Counted from the first letter of the stretch, positions 7,340 to 14,854 are shown. The stretch: DNA of 19,315 nt from CAZLLE01 sp964560425 (GCA_964560425.1 CAZLLE010000047.1:1-19315), one strand, 5' to 3'. Notes: generated by a model from the letters alone, not told the origin. Translations and numbers: made by a program.

Positions 7340-7345
7340 TATAAT
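7340..7345 (+). promoter_or_regulatory. Sigma-70 -10 box, probable rpoD promoter
   Basis: TATAAT at 7340-7345 follows an AT-rich stretch typical of promoters in this group, which often lack a clear -35. The predicted +1 is about 7352. The 306-base gap from flgF to rpoD (7205-7510) otherwise holds the flgF sigma-54 promoter, the rpoD leader, and no further gene that I can see. Confidence 0.5.
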
Positions 7346-7351
7346 CCGTTC

Positions 7352-7510
7352 CTATTTTTTAGAAAAAGTCAACTAGAATAAGCCTCTTTCAAGAAAAGTT
7401 AAGTTTTGCCGATCTATATAGCTGAAATGTACCTTATTTTGTAAGAAGTTTATTTATTGGTACTTACAATATCTCAAAAGATAGATCCATAAAGGAGATT
7501 TTTTAATATT
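7352..7510 (+). other. Long rpoD leader with inverted repeats
   Basis: If transcription starts at the 7340 box, rpoD has a leader of about 160 nt. Near its end TTGTAAG (7439-7445) can pair with CTTACAA (7463-7469), and GTACC (7429-7433) with GGTAC (7459-7463). The two pairings share a base and compete. The ribosome site AAGGAG (7492-7497) lies 13 bases before the ATG, longer than usual. Regulation is inference. Confidence 0.35.
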
Positions 7511-9334
7511 ATGGCCGCAAAAGAATTAAACACCCAGCTTGAAACACTCATAAGCGAGAACAAAGACGGTTATGTAACTTATGAGCAAATTATGGAACTT
7601 TTTCCAAAACAGCCCACCGCTACAAACTCAAAAAAGATTTTTTCCCTACTCAAAAAAAATAATACGCAACTCATTACATCCGCAGAGATTGCAAAGTTAA
7701 AAAATATTGAAGAGGCAAAAGCAAAAGCAGAAGAGTTAAAAAAACTACATGATGATGGACTTATCGAAGAGTTTGATCTTGCAAAAGAGAAAGAGCTTTT
7801 AGAGTGGTCTAGAAGTGATTCTCCCGTAAGAATGTACCTAAGAGAGATGGGTCAAATTTCACTTCTAACAAAAGAAGAAGAGATTGAAATCAGCAAAAGA
7901 ATAGAACTTGGCGAAGATATCATTATAGATGCCTTCTGTTCTGTACCCTATCTTATAGACTTTATTCTAGACTACAAAGTTGCACTAATCAATCGTGAAA
8001 GACGAGTAAAAGAGCTATTTAAGAGCTTTGATGATGAGAGTAGTAGCGATGATGATGACGAAGAGAAAGATGGAGAGAGTAAGAAAAAAGATAACAGTAG
8101 AGAAAAAAAAGTTATCGCTAGCTTTAAAGCTTTGGAAAAAGCAAAAAAAGAGTGGCTAAAAACTTCATCAGAGGAGCCTAGCAAAGATAGTACTCCAGAA
8201 GCTTTGACATATTACTCTCTACAATTAGCATACAAAAAAAAGATGCTAAAAGAGAAACTCCTAGATTTAGGACCCACAAGTAAACTTATCAATGAACTTG
8301 TAAAATCAATGGAAACTGCACTCAAAAGTGATAGTGGATTTGATAAAGAGCTAAAAAAACTAGAGTATAAACTCCCACTTTTTAACGATACACTAAAAGA
8401 GAACCATAAAAAAATCCTTGCAAATATTATCCACATGGATAAAGAGGATATTTTATCTTCTGTACCAGAAGCAACAATGGTATCTACTTATGTAGAGATC
8501 AAAAAATTGATGCAAACAAAAGAGGCAAGTAAAGATAGTTTTGATCTTCCTCCTGAGAGATTAAAAGAGATATTAGCACAAATCAAGCGAGGTAAAATAA
8601 TCGCTGATAAATCAAAAACAAGAATGGCAAAATCAAACCTTCGTCTTGTTGTATCAATCGCAAAAAGATATACAAATAGAGGATTACCTTTCCTTGATCT
8701 TATTCAAGAGGGGAATATCGGTCTTATGAAAGCTGTAGATAAATTTGAATACAAAAAAGGCTACAAATTTTCTACTTATGCGACATGGTGGATTAGACAA
8801 GCAATTAGTCGTGCAATTGCAGATCAAGCCAAAACAATTCGTATTCCAATCCACATGATTGAGACAATCAATAGAATAAATAAAATCACAAGAAAACATC
8901 TACAAGAGTTTGGTAAAGAGCCTGATCTTGAAGAGATTGCAGAAGAAGTTGGATTATCACTAGACAAAGTCAAAAATGTAATCAAAATCACAAAAGAACC
9001 AATATCACTAGAGGCTCCAATAGGAAGCGAAGATGATGGAAAATTTGGCGACTTTGTAGAAGATAAAAAATCAGTAGCACCAATCGAATTTATGCTAAAT
9101 AACGATCTAAAAAATCAAATTGATGATGTACTAGAGCAACTAAATGAGAGAGAAAGAGCCGTAGTAAGAATGCGTTTTGGTCTGATGCATGACGAAAGTG
9201 ATAGAACACTAGAAGAGATAGGAAAAGAGCTAAGCGTAACAAGAGAGAGAGTAAGACAGATAGAAAACTCCGCAATCAAAAAACTAAAACACCCAAAAGT
9301 GGGAAGAAAACTCAAAAATTATATAGAAGAATAA
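7511..9334 (+). CDS. rpoD: RpoD, primary (sigma-70) sigma factor
   Basis: Encodes 607 residues, a full-length primary sigma factor. Region 1.1-like sequence covers the N-terminus; region 1.2 begins near 104 (SPVRMYLREMGQISLLTKEEE); a non-conserved spacer with a strongly acidic stretch (about 174-186, DDESSSDDDDEEK) follows; region 2 starts near 375 (KSNLRLVVSIAKRYTNRG, FSTYATWWIRQAI); region 3 is near 445 onward; and region 4.2 carries the helix-turn-helix near 566 (TLEEIGKELSVTRERVRQIE) and ends KKLKHPKVGRKLKNYIEE. It directs RNA polymerase to housekeeping promoters such as the TATAAT boxes in this window. It is divergent from flgF and ends at a strong hairpin shared with brnA. Antisense reading frames within it are shadows. 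Confidence 0.98.
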   Translation: MAAKELNTQLETLISENKDGYVTYEQIMELFPKQPTATNSKKIFSLLKKNNTQLITSAEIAKLKNIEEAKAKAEELKKLHDDGLIEEFDLAKEKELLEWSRSDSPVRMYLREMGQISLLTKEEEIEISKRIELGEDIIIDAFCSVPYLIDFILDYKVALINRERRVKELFKSFDDESSSDDDDEEKDGESKKKDNSREKKVIASFKALEKAKKEWLKTSSEEPSKDSTPEALTYYSLQLAYKKKMLKEKLLDLGPTSKLINELVKSMETALKSDSGFDKELKKLEYKLPLFNDTLKENHKKILANIIHMDKEDILSSVPEATMVSTYVEIKKLMQTKEASKDSFDLPPERLKEILAQIKRGKIIADKSKTRMAKSNLRLVVSIAKRYTNRGLPFLDLIQEGNIGLMKAVDKFEYKKGYKFSTYATWWIRQAISRAIADQAKTIRIPIHMIETINRINKITRKHLQEFGKEPDLEEIAEEVGLSLDKVKNVIKITKEPISLEAPIGSEDDGKFGDFVEDKKSVAPIEFMLNNDLKNQIDDVLEQLNERERAVVRMRFGLMHDESDRTLEEIGKELSVTRERVRQIENSAIKKLKHPKVGRKLKNYIEE

Positions 9335-9338
9335 CTAA

Positions 9339-9365
9339 AAACCTACAGATTAATTCTGTAGGTTT
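9339..9365. terminator. Terminator hairpin between rpoD and brnA
   Basis: Perfect 11-bp stem AAACCTACAGA (9339-9349), loop TTAAT, TCTGTAGGTTT (9355-9365), starting 5 bases after the rpoD stop and ending 3 bases before the convergent brnA stop. An alternative hairpin TGTAGGT (9357-9363) / ACCTACA (9366-9372) uses the same right arm. Confidence 0.75.
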
Positions 9366-9367
9366 AC

Positions 9368-9634
9368 CTACAAGAGTCCAAATCTCTCAGCCAAAATAAC
9401 CTTCACTAAATCATCTATACCAATACTTAACTCATCAGCTTTTAATCGTAACTTTTCTAAAAGAAGGGTATTTAAGTTTAAAGAGATAGATAAATCAGAA
9501 TTTTGAGACTCTTTAGTTTTGATAATTTTTTTCAGATCGTCAATAGTCAAAATCTGGCTATCTTGCATCAAATCGATAATATCATCTCCATTATCAAATC
9601 TTTTATCAAACTCATCTGCACTCATATTAATCAT
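9368..9634 (-). CDS. brnA: Ribbon-helix-helix antitoxin of the BrnT/BrnA pair
   Basis: Encodes 88 residues from the chosen ATG. A longer frame reaches 9676, but the start at 9634 (MINMSADEF) has AAGGA 6 bases upstream and overlaps the toxin stop by only 8 bases. The first ~45 residues are acidic and probably wrap the toxin. The C-terminal SISLNLNTLLLEKLRLKADE then DDLVKVILAERF is a ribbon-helix-helix (CopG/MetJ-like) DNA-binding pattern. In known systems BrnA neutralises BrnT and represses the shared promoter. Toxin-first order is typical of this family. The antitoxin is divergent from classical BrnA, so the symbol rests partly on the BrnT partner. Confidence 0.7.
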   Translation of the reverse strand: MINMSADEFDKRFDNGDDIIDLMQDSQILTIDDLKKIIKTKESQNSDLSISLNLNTLLLEKLRLKADELSIGIDDLVKVILAERFGLL

Positions 9635-9902
9635 CTGATATCCTTTGCTTCTCTTTTTTTCGACATCGTCTAGCACTAATTATTCTAATTTTATTACCTC
9701 TAAGGGTAAAAATAACAGCATAACATTTCGATTCAAACAAACCAATCAGAGCAAATCTCTCTTCATTATCCATTGTTTTAGCTTGTTGAATAAATATATT
9801 ATCCCCATCAAAAATTTGTTGAACTTCAATAAAATCTATACCATGTTTTAATTTATTGATACCACTCTTATTTTGATCAAATTCAAACTCAAATTCACTC
9901 AT
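9627..9902 (-). CDS. brnT: BrnT-family toxin (DUF497)
   Basis: Encodes 91 residues. It matches the BrnT pattern along its length: FEFDQNKSGINKLKHGIDF (FD-x-x-K...N..KHG-hydrophobic-F), an IFDGDN turn, EERFALIGLFESK, a strand VIFTLRGNKIRIISARRCRKKEK, with the conserved RIISAR-(R/K) motif intact. Known BrnT proteins are RelE-like RNases that arrest translation. The key regions appear uninterrupted, so the toxin is probably functional. An AAGG site lies 7 bases before the ATG, and an extended -10 box lies 26 bases upstream, so the pair has its own promoter. The stop overlaps the antitoxin start. Confidence 0.88.
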   Translation of the reverse strand: MSEFEFEFDQNKSGINKLKHGIDFIEVQQIFDGDNIFIQQAKTMDNEERFALIGLFESKCYAVIFTLRGNKIRIISARRCRKKEKQRISDD

Positions 9903-9927
9903 AACTAAACCTTACCTTTACCTATAC

Positions 9928-9936
9928 ATTATATCA
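9928..9936 (-). promoter_or_regulatory. Extended -10 promoter of brnT-brnA
   Basis: On the minus strand TGATATAAT reads from 9936 to 9928, a full TGnTATAAT. The predicted +1 is 9921, giving a 19-nt leader to the brnT ATG. Repeated GGTA/GGT units (AGGTAAAGGTAAGG) lie between +1 and the ATG and overlap the ribosome site; they could be a repressor site, but that is inference. Confidence 0.5.
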
Positions 9937-9938
9937 GA

Positions 9939-10460
9939 TTATTCATTCTTAAACACCAACCCAAACATCGATGACAATGGAACCACAAAAAGCCCTACTA
10001 AATAGGCAAAAATATTTAATAATCCATTATTTGCAAGATACAAAAAACCTAAAAATAGAAAAAGATATGAAGCTATTCTAAAAGGTGAAAAGATACCTCC
10101 TGCACTTTGGGCTAGGTTTGAGGCTGTATTTTTTACTCCTCCTATTTTGGCTCGCTCCTCTTTTATTACTTCTTTTAGATCTTTTTGGGAATCTTCCTCT
10201 TTTATTTCTGGTGAATATAGATCATGAGGATCTTCTATTTTGTCTACTTCATCTCTATCATCATAACTTTCTGCGTTTAAGGCTACTCTTTTTTCTATGA
10301 GTCGTTTATAAGAGAGATATGAAGCAATTGTTACAAATAGTGAAGATAAAAAGGCAATTTGAGAGTTTATAAGCCAATTTTCACCTCTAAAGAGTGAAAA
10401 GATAATTAAGGCAAAATCTATGATAAAAAAGAGAGTGACAATTTTTTTAATATTTGTCAT
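9939..10460 (-). CDS. Four-helix membrane protein with acidic cytosolic loop, unknown function
   Basis: Encodes 173 residues from the ATG at 10460 (MTNIKKIVTLFF). The frame extends further upstream but only inside the preceding gene, so the downstream start is chosen; 10466 (MKMTN) is an alternative. Two membrane helices (about 7-25 and 34-52) are followed by a highly charged loop (about 60-115, rich in Asp, Glu and Lys), then two more helices (IASYLFLFLGFLYLANNG and IFAYLVGLFVVPLSSMFGL). It overlaps the AtpZ/AtpI-like gene by 14 bases; its start lies inside the GAT-rich codons for that protein's acidic tail. Conserved pairing with hemL suggests an envelope or ATP synthase-related role, but I do not recognise the family. 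Confidence 0.7.
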   Translation of the reverse strand: MTNIKKIVTLFFIIDFALIIFSLFRGENWLINSQIAFLSSLFVTIASYLSYKRLIEKRVALNAESYDDRDEVDKIEDPHDLYSPEIKEEDSQKDLKEVIKEERAKIGGVKNTASNLAQSAGGIFSPFRIASYLFLFLGFLYLANNGLLNIFAYLVGLFVVPLSSMFGLVFKNE

Positions 10461-10761
10461 CTTCATCGTCATCATCATAATTGGTCTGTTTTTTACTGTA
10501 GTCTTTGTATTTTGGATCATCTGCAAGTTTATCAAGTTCTGCTTTTTGTTTGAGATATGCTTTTCTTACATTTAATACTGCGGCAGCAATACCCCATGCT
10601 ACACCAAGCCAAAGGAGCCAAATATGTCCAAAATAGTTTTTTAGGAGTATTCCAATACCAATACCAAAAAGAATTGCTACTACTATTGAAATACCTAGAG
10701 AGAGCTGATCTGCTCCCTCTACTATTTTCCCCATTCTTCCTTTTTCTTCGGGAAGTGCCAT
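10447..10761 (-). CDS. AtpZ/AtpI-like small membrane protein
   Basis: Encodes 104 residues with two membrane helices (about 22-43, LGISIVVAILFGIGIGILLKN, and 46-64, HIWLLWLGVAWGIAAAVLN), the pattern of the AtpZ/AtpI family (putative F0F1-ATPase assembly factor or divalent-cation channel). The glycine-rich first helix (GIGIGILL) is typical. The C-terminus is charged and ends in an acidic tail, NYDDDDEDDKY. It starts 2 bases after the hemL stop with only a weak ribosome site, so translation is probably coupled to hemL. No other ATP synthase genes are in the window. The family call is fairly good; whether it serves the ATP synthase is not shown. Confidence 0.72.
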   Translation of the reverse strand: MALPEEKGRMGKIVEGADQLSLGISIVVAILFGIGIGILLKNYFGHIWLLWLGVAWGIAAAVLNVRKAYLKQKAELDKLADDPKYKDYSKKQTNYDDDDEDDKY

Positions 10762-10763
10762 AA

Positions 10764-12053
10764 CTAAACCGTCAACTCAAAAAATACTTTGTCTACTGTA
10801 CGAATAACCTCTTCGATCATCTCATCATCCATTACCGCAGATATAAAACCTGTCTCAAATTGACTACACGCCAAATATACACCATTTTCCAACATCTTTT
10901 GGTGGAACTTTCCAAAAAATTCTGTATCAGATTTGAGAGCATCATCAAAGTTTTTAACTTCATCATCATTGAAGAAAAATCCAAACATACTACCTCTTAC
11001 ATCTGTTTGAAGAGGAATATTATATCTATAAGCTGACTCTTTAAATCCCTCCATCAATCTTTTTGCCTTATTTTCCAAATGATAATAGATTGCCGAGTTC
11101 TCTTTGAGAAGCTTGATAGATGCCAAACCAGCACTCATGGCAACGGGGTTTCCACTCAAAGTTCCTGCTTGATATATTGGTCCATCAGGAGATAATCTAT
11201 CCATGATTTCAGATCTTGCACCAAATGCACCTACGGGCATACCACCACCGATCACTTTTCCAAGTGTTACAATATCTGGCACTACCTTGCTGATTCCTTG
11301 AGCTCCTTTTAGAGATGCTCTAAAACCACTCATGACCTCATCAAAAATCAATAATGCACCATTTTCTACACACAGTTTTTTTAACTCAACCAAAAACTCT
11401 TCATCAGCAGGAACCAATCCCATATTTCCAGCGATTGGTTCAATTATAACACAAGCGATATCATCTGAGTTTTCAAAACACTTTTTAACACTCTCAATAT
11501 TATTATATTTTGCCAAAAGTGTATGCTTAGTCAAATCAGCAGGAACACCGGGAGAAGATGGAGTTCCAAATGTTACAGCTCCACTTCCTGCTTGAACAAG
11601 TAGTGAATCACTATGTCCATGATAACAACCCTCAAACTTTACAATATCATCTCTATTTGTAAATCCACGAGCCAATCTAATAGCACTCATGACTGCTTCT
11701 GTACCACTACTTACAAATCTAATTTTATCAAGATTATCAAATAGCTCACAAATTTCAGAAGCTAGCTTAGTCTCTACCTCTGTAGGAGCCCCAAAACTAA
11801 GACCATTTTTGACCGCTTCAATTACTGCATTTTCTATAGTTTTATCAGCGTGACCAAATATTAGAGGTCCCCAACTCTGTACAAAATCAAGATAACCATT
11901 ATTATCAATATCAACTAAATAAGCACCCTCACCCTTTTTGATAAATATAGGTGTACCACCGACACTACTAAATGCTCTAACAGGAGAGTCTACTCCTCCA
12001 GGGATAACTTTTTTCGCCTCTTCAAATGCGTTAATACTACTATTTTTTTTCAT
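10764..12053 (-). CDS. hemL: HemL, glutamate-1-semialdehyde 2,1-aminomutase
   Basis: Encodes 429 residues, full length. It converts glutamate-1-semialdehyde to 5-aminolevulinate in the C5 heme pathway in the cytosol, using PLP. The catalytic lysine is K266 in TLGKVIGGGMPVGAFGA. Other family marks are NSGTEA-like VSSGTEAVMSAIRLARGFT near 115, FEGCYHGHSDS near 140, FDEVMSGFR near 238 and the start-proximal PGGVDSPVRAFSSVGGTPIF. The start overlaps the end of the cytochrome gene by 14 bases, with GAGG 4 bases before the ATG. The two downstream membrane-protein genes are almost contiguous, so all four are probably one transcript. The link between a heme enzyme and an upstream cytochrome is suggestive. 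Confidence 0.98.
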   Translation of the reverse strand: MKKNSSINAFEEAKKVIPGGVDSPVRAFSSVGGTPIFIKKGEGAYLVDIDNNGYLDFVQSWGPLIFGHADKTIENAVIEAVKNGLSFGAPTEVETKLASEICELFDNLDKIRFVSSGTEAVMSAIRLARGFTNRDDIVKFEGCYHGHSDSLLVQAGSGAVTFGTPSSPGVPADLTKHTLLAKYNNIESVKKCFENSDDIACVIIEPIAGNMGLVPADEEFLVELKKLCVENGALLIFDEVMSGFRASLKGAQGISKVVPDIVTLGKVIGGGMPVGAFGARSEIMDRLSPDGPIYQAGTLSGNPVAMSAGLASIKLLKENSAIYYHLENKAKRLMEGFKESAYRYNIPLQTDVRGSMFGFFFNDDEVKNFDDALKSDTEFFGKFHQKMLENGVYLACSQFETGFISAVMDDEMIEEVIRTVDKVFFELTV

Positions 12054-12393
12054 CTTTCCTCTTTTTTGTAATGTAATAATATATATAGGCCTTCTCTTTA
12101 TCTGTCAAGAAATATTCAGGCATCAAGTTGCTTTTTTTATTAAATGCTTGATAAAAAACATTAAGTGGTAAATTATTAATAGGAGGGGCCGTCAAATCAG
12201 TAAATTTCCCATCTTCCATGTATGTATATATAATCGCCCCTTGTCCATGAGAGCCATGGCACTTATCACAACCTATTCCTCTTGGATTTTTATATAACAT
12301 TTTGGCATATTCATCAGTGGAAATAAAGGATTGTTCAGCGTAAATAGCAGAAAAAAGCAGAGAACTTGTCATAAAAATAGAACCAAATTTCAT
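12040..12393 (-). CDS. Small periplasmic c-type cytochrome, first gene of the hemL operon
   Basis: Encodes 117 residues with a signal peptide (MKFGSIFMTSSLLFSAIYA) and one heme c motif, CDKCH, in IGCDKCHGSHGQGAIIY, a class I cytochrome-like context. A later methionine in NLMPEYFLTDKE is a plausible sixth heme ligand. The C-terminus is basic (KKRKDEKK). AAGG lies 7 bases before the ATG. The position between hemL and folD matches the location of a small periplasmic protein gene in Campylobacter jejuni as I recall it. The electron-transfer partner is unknown. Confidence 0.82.
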   Translation of the reverse strand: MKFGSIFMTSSLLFSAIYAEQSFISTDEYAKMLYKNPRGIGCDKCHGSHGQGAIIYTYMEDGKFTDLTAPPINNLPLNVFYQAFNKKSNLMPEYFLTDKEKAYIYYYITKKRKDEKK

Positions 12394-12445
12394 TCACTAC
12401 CTTTTTCATTTTACTTAATACTAAAATGTACCATTTATTATTGAT

Positions 12446-12473
12446 TTGTCACTTAAAATTAAAATGATATAAT
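12446..12473 (+). promoter_or_regulatory. Sigma-70 promoter of folD-lepB operon
   Basis: -35 TTGTCA (12446-12451), a 16-base spacer, and -10 TATAAT (12468-12473) preceded by TGA, making an extended -10. It is the most complete promoter in the window. The predicted +1 at 12480 gives a 19-nt leader to the folD ATG at 12499, with AAAGG 6 bases before that ATG. Confidence 0.75.
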
Positions 12474-12498
12474 AGCGAAATTTTTTTAAAGGTATTTG

Positions 12499-13338
12499 AT
12501 GAAAATCTTAGATGGTAAAACACTTTCAAATAAGATCAAAGATAAAGTTTCACAAGAAGTTAAAGAGCTTAAAGCAGATGGGTTGACTCCAGGACTAGCT
12601 GTAGTAGTCGTAGGAGATGACCCTGCAAGTCACACTTATGTAAGAATGAAACAAAAAGCTTGTGAATCAACAGGAATCTACTCAATCATTCATAAGATGC
12701 CATTAGATATCTCTCAAGAGAAAATTTTGGAAACAATTGAGATGATGAACAAAAATCCAAATATTCATGGTATTTTAGTACAACTTCCACTCCCTTCTCA
12801 CATTGATACCAACAAAGTTTTAGAGACAATTATTCCAACAAAAGATGTTGATGGTTTTCATCCCTTTAATGCAGGCAAACTAAATTTGGGACTTGATGGA
12901 TTTGTGCCATGCACACCTCTTGGAGTAATGAAACTATTAGAAGAGTATAAAATAGATCCAAAAGGGCTAGATGTATGTATAGTTGGAGCTAGCAATATTG
13001 TAGGAAAACCCATGATGAATCTTCTTCTAAATAAATTTGCCACAGTTGATATATGTCATATTCATACCAAAAATCTAAAAGAACATACAAAAAGGGCAGA
13101 TATGGTAATCGTAGGAGTAGGGAAAATCAACCTCATTACAGAAGATATGATAAAAGAAGATGCTATTATCGTTGATATTGGTATCAATAAAAATGAGCAA
13201 GGTAAACTTGTAGGTGATGTAGATTATGAAAATGTATCCCAAAAATGCTCATACATTACACCCGTACCTGGGGGAGTTGGTCCTATGACAATTGCAATGC
13301 TTTTAGAAAATACCGTTCGTGCAACAAGGAGTAAATAG
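12499..13338 (+). CDS. folD: FolD, methylenetetrahydrofolate dehydrogenase/cyclohydrolase
   Basis: Encodes 279 residues, standard length. It interconverts 5,10-methylene-, methenyl- and 10-formyl-tetrahydrofolate in the cytosol with NADP. Catalytic Tyr47 and Lys51 lie in SHTYVRMKQKACESTGI; the substrate loops HGILVQLPLP and PTKDVDGFHPFNAGKL are intact; the dinucleotide site is GASNIVGKPMMNLLL; and the C-terminal signature TPVPGGVGPMTIAMLLENT is present. A TTG one codon upstream is in frame, but the ATG at 12499 is correctly spaced from AAAGG and is preferred. lepB follows after 2 bases. Confidence 0.98.
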   Translation: MKILDGKTLSNKIKDKVSQEVKELKADGLTPGLAVVVVGDDPASHTYVRMKQKACESTGIYSIIHKMPLDISQEKILETIEMMNKNPNIHGILVQLPLPSHIDTNKVLETIIPTKDVDGFHPFNAGKLNLGLDGFVPCTPLGVMKLLEEYKIDPKGLDVCIVGASNIVGKPMMNLLLNKFATVDICHIHTKNLKEHTKRADMVIVGVGKINLITEDMIKEDAIIVDIGINKNEQGKLVGDVDYENVSQKCSYITPVPGGVGPMTIAMLLENTVRATRSK

Positions 13339-13340
13339 AG

Positions 13341-14117
13341 ATGTTAAAAAAGATTCATAACTTTTCAAATAGTTGGACAGGTACTATAATCATTGTCCTT
13401 TTTATTATATTTTTCATTGCACAAGCATTTGTAATTCCAAGCGGATCAATGAAAAGAACCCTACTTGTAGGAGATCATCTTTTTGTCAAAAAATTTGCTT
13501 ATGGTATTCCTACACCACATATCCCATGGTTTGAGATTCCTGTACTTCCAGATTTTCATGGAAATGGACACCTTGTAGAGGGAGAAGGACCAAAAAGAGG
13601 AGATATTGTAGTATTTCGTTACCCAGTAGATCCTAAAACCCACTTTGTAAAAAGATGTATTGCTGTAGGTGGAGATAAAATATATATACAAGATAAAGAG
13701 TTACATCTAAGACCTCATGAAGGTGATGAATATATCAAAGCAAACTATCCAAAAACGAATATTATCACTATAAATGGCGAACTATGGGTAAAAAGCCCTT
13801 ATAAAATAGATCATCCAGGAGTTCAAAATGATATAGATATAACTAAAGAGGGTCCTCATCCAGAGCAGATATTTTATATGCCTACTACTCAAATTCCAGA
13901 AAATGAATACTTCATGATGGGAGATAATAGAGACCACTCAAATGATAGCCGATTTTGGGGAACTGTACCTTATAAATATATAGAGGGGGCACCTTGGTTT
14001 ATATACTTCTCATGGAATAAAAATTATGAAATTAGATGGGATCGTCTTGGTAAGTTTATAGATGATATGCAACATGAAGAGAAATTTATTAATATGAATG
14101 AGAGTTTGAGCCAGTGA
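13341..14117 (+). CDS. lepB: LepB, signal peptidase I
   Basis: Encodes 258 residues. An N-terminal membrane anchor (about 14-31) precedes catalytic Ser36 in IPSGSMKRTLLVGDHLFV; the general base is Lys104 in HFVKRCIAVGGDKIYI; box C is KRGDIVVFRYP and the C-terminal box is MMGDNRDHSNDSRFWG. It cleaves signal peptides of exported proteins on the outer face of the inner membrane, including the secreted proteins in this window. It starts 2 bases after folD and overlaps the site-2 protease gene by 4 bases (GTGA). The folD-lepB order is conserved in Campylobacter. There is a sizeable insertion between the Lys and C-terminal boxes, as is common in this group. Confidence 0.96.
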   Translation: MLKKIHNFSNSWTGTIIIVLFIIFFIAQAFVIPSGSMKRTLLVGDHLFVKKFAYGIPTPHIPWFEIPVLPDFHGNGHLVEGEGPKRGDIVVFRYPVDPKTHFVKRCIAVGGDKIYIQDKELHLRPHEGDEYIKANYPKTNIITINGELWVKSPYKIDHPGVQNDIDITKEGPHPEQIFYMPTTQIPENEYFMMGDNRDHSNDSRFWGTVPYKYIEGAPWFIYFSWNKNYEIRWDRLGKFIDDMQHEEKFINMNESLSQ

Positions 14118-14764
14118 CAACTGTAGAAATCATTAATATTGTTACCATTATTTTAGCTTTAATGGTGGCAATTATTGGTCATGAGATTATGCATGGTAGA
14201 GTTGCTTACTATTATGGTGATAATACTGCAGCATCAATGAATCGACTTAGTATCAATCCTATTGTTCATATAGATCCCATAGGTACTATTTTGGTACCCG
14301 CTCTTTTATACTTCTCTAATGTAGGCTTTCTTTTTGGTTGGGCAAAACCAGTACCTGTAAACATGAGAACTGTTATATCAAATGGTGGATATAATGGAGC
14401 TATTGGTGTTGCATTGGCAGGTATTGCCTATAATATCACTCTTGCTATAGTTGCTAGTATTGCACTAAAAGCCATGCCCTCACCAACTGATTATATAACA
14501 CTTTTTATATCTAATTTTCTACTCTATACAGTTATTTATAATATCGTATTAGCTCTTTTTAATCTTCTTCCAATCCCTCCACTAGATGGTTCACAAGCAC
14601 TTGGGTATCTTTTTAGAAAACTAAATATGCATGCTCCTGCAAACTTCATGGATTCTATTGGTCAATATGGAATGATTATTCTTATTTTAATTATTGCTAC
14701 ACCTTTATCAAATATCGTTTTTGCCCCTATGCAAAAAATTATAGAAGCAGTAATAAATTTATAG
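14114..14764 (+). CDS. Site-2 protease family (M50B) membrane metalloprotease
   Basis: Encodes 216 residues and starts at a GTG that overlaps the lepB stop. The zinc site is H23-E-I-M-H27 in the first membrane helix (IIGHEIMHG), and the third ligand is the Asp in NLLPIPPLDGSQ near 155, the family's conserved NxxPxxPLDG. About five to six membrane helices are predicted. There is no PDZ or CBS domain, so this is the minimal form widespread in bacteria; substrates are usually unknown. RseP-type sigma-factor signalling is possible but not supported by neighbours. Coupling to lepB suggests joint handling of membrane or exported proteins. Confidence 0.92.
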   Translation: MTTVEIINIVTIILALMVAIIGHEIMHGRVAYYYGDNTAASMNRLSINPIVHIDPIGTILVPALLYFSNVGFLFGWAKPVPVNMRTVISNGGYNGAIGVALAGIAYNITLAIVASIALKAMPSPTDYITLFISNFLLYTVIYNIVLALFNLLPIPPLDGSQALGYLFRKLNMHAPANFMDSIGQYGMIILILIIATPLSNIVFAPMQKIIEAVINL

Positions 14765-14817
14765 CAATAACTTAACTGTTACCACTTTATACATAAAATA
14801 AAAAATAATTTTACTTC

Positions 14818-14854
14818 TACTCTTTTTTTACACGAAATAGTCAAAAAAAGAGTA
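14818..14854. repeat. 12-bp inverted repeat with T7/A7 arms upstream of the 14885 gene
   Basis: TACTCTTTTTTT (14818-14829) and AAAAAAAGAGTA (14843-14854) are perfectly complementary around a 13-base loop. It lies in the 120-base gap between the site-2 protease stop and the next start. It has no downstream U tract, so it is not a classical terminator for the protease gene; it could end that transcript or regulate the next gene. Confidence 0.5.

Noticed and set aside
7972..9315. Several Ser/Phe-rich reading frames on the minus strand inside rpoD
   Set aside because: They are antisense shadows of a canonical, full-length RpoD and have low-complexity composition with no ribosome sites.
9635..9676. 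Longer antitoxin start (MLDDVEKKRSKGYQ)
   Set aside because: It would overlap the toxin gene by 50 bases and lacks a ribosome site, whereas the ATG at 9634 has AAGGA at 6 bases.
10085..10300. Leu-rich rightward reading frame inside the four-helix membrane protein gene
   Set aside because: Antisense of the charged loop and helices; no ribosome site and implausible composition.
10461..10535. Longer start for the four-helix membrane protein
   Set aside because: The extra residues are translated from inside the AtpZ/AtpI-like gene in another frame and do not resemble a membrane protein N-terminus.
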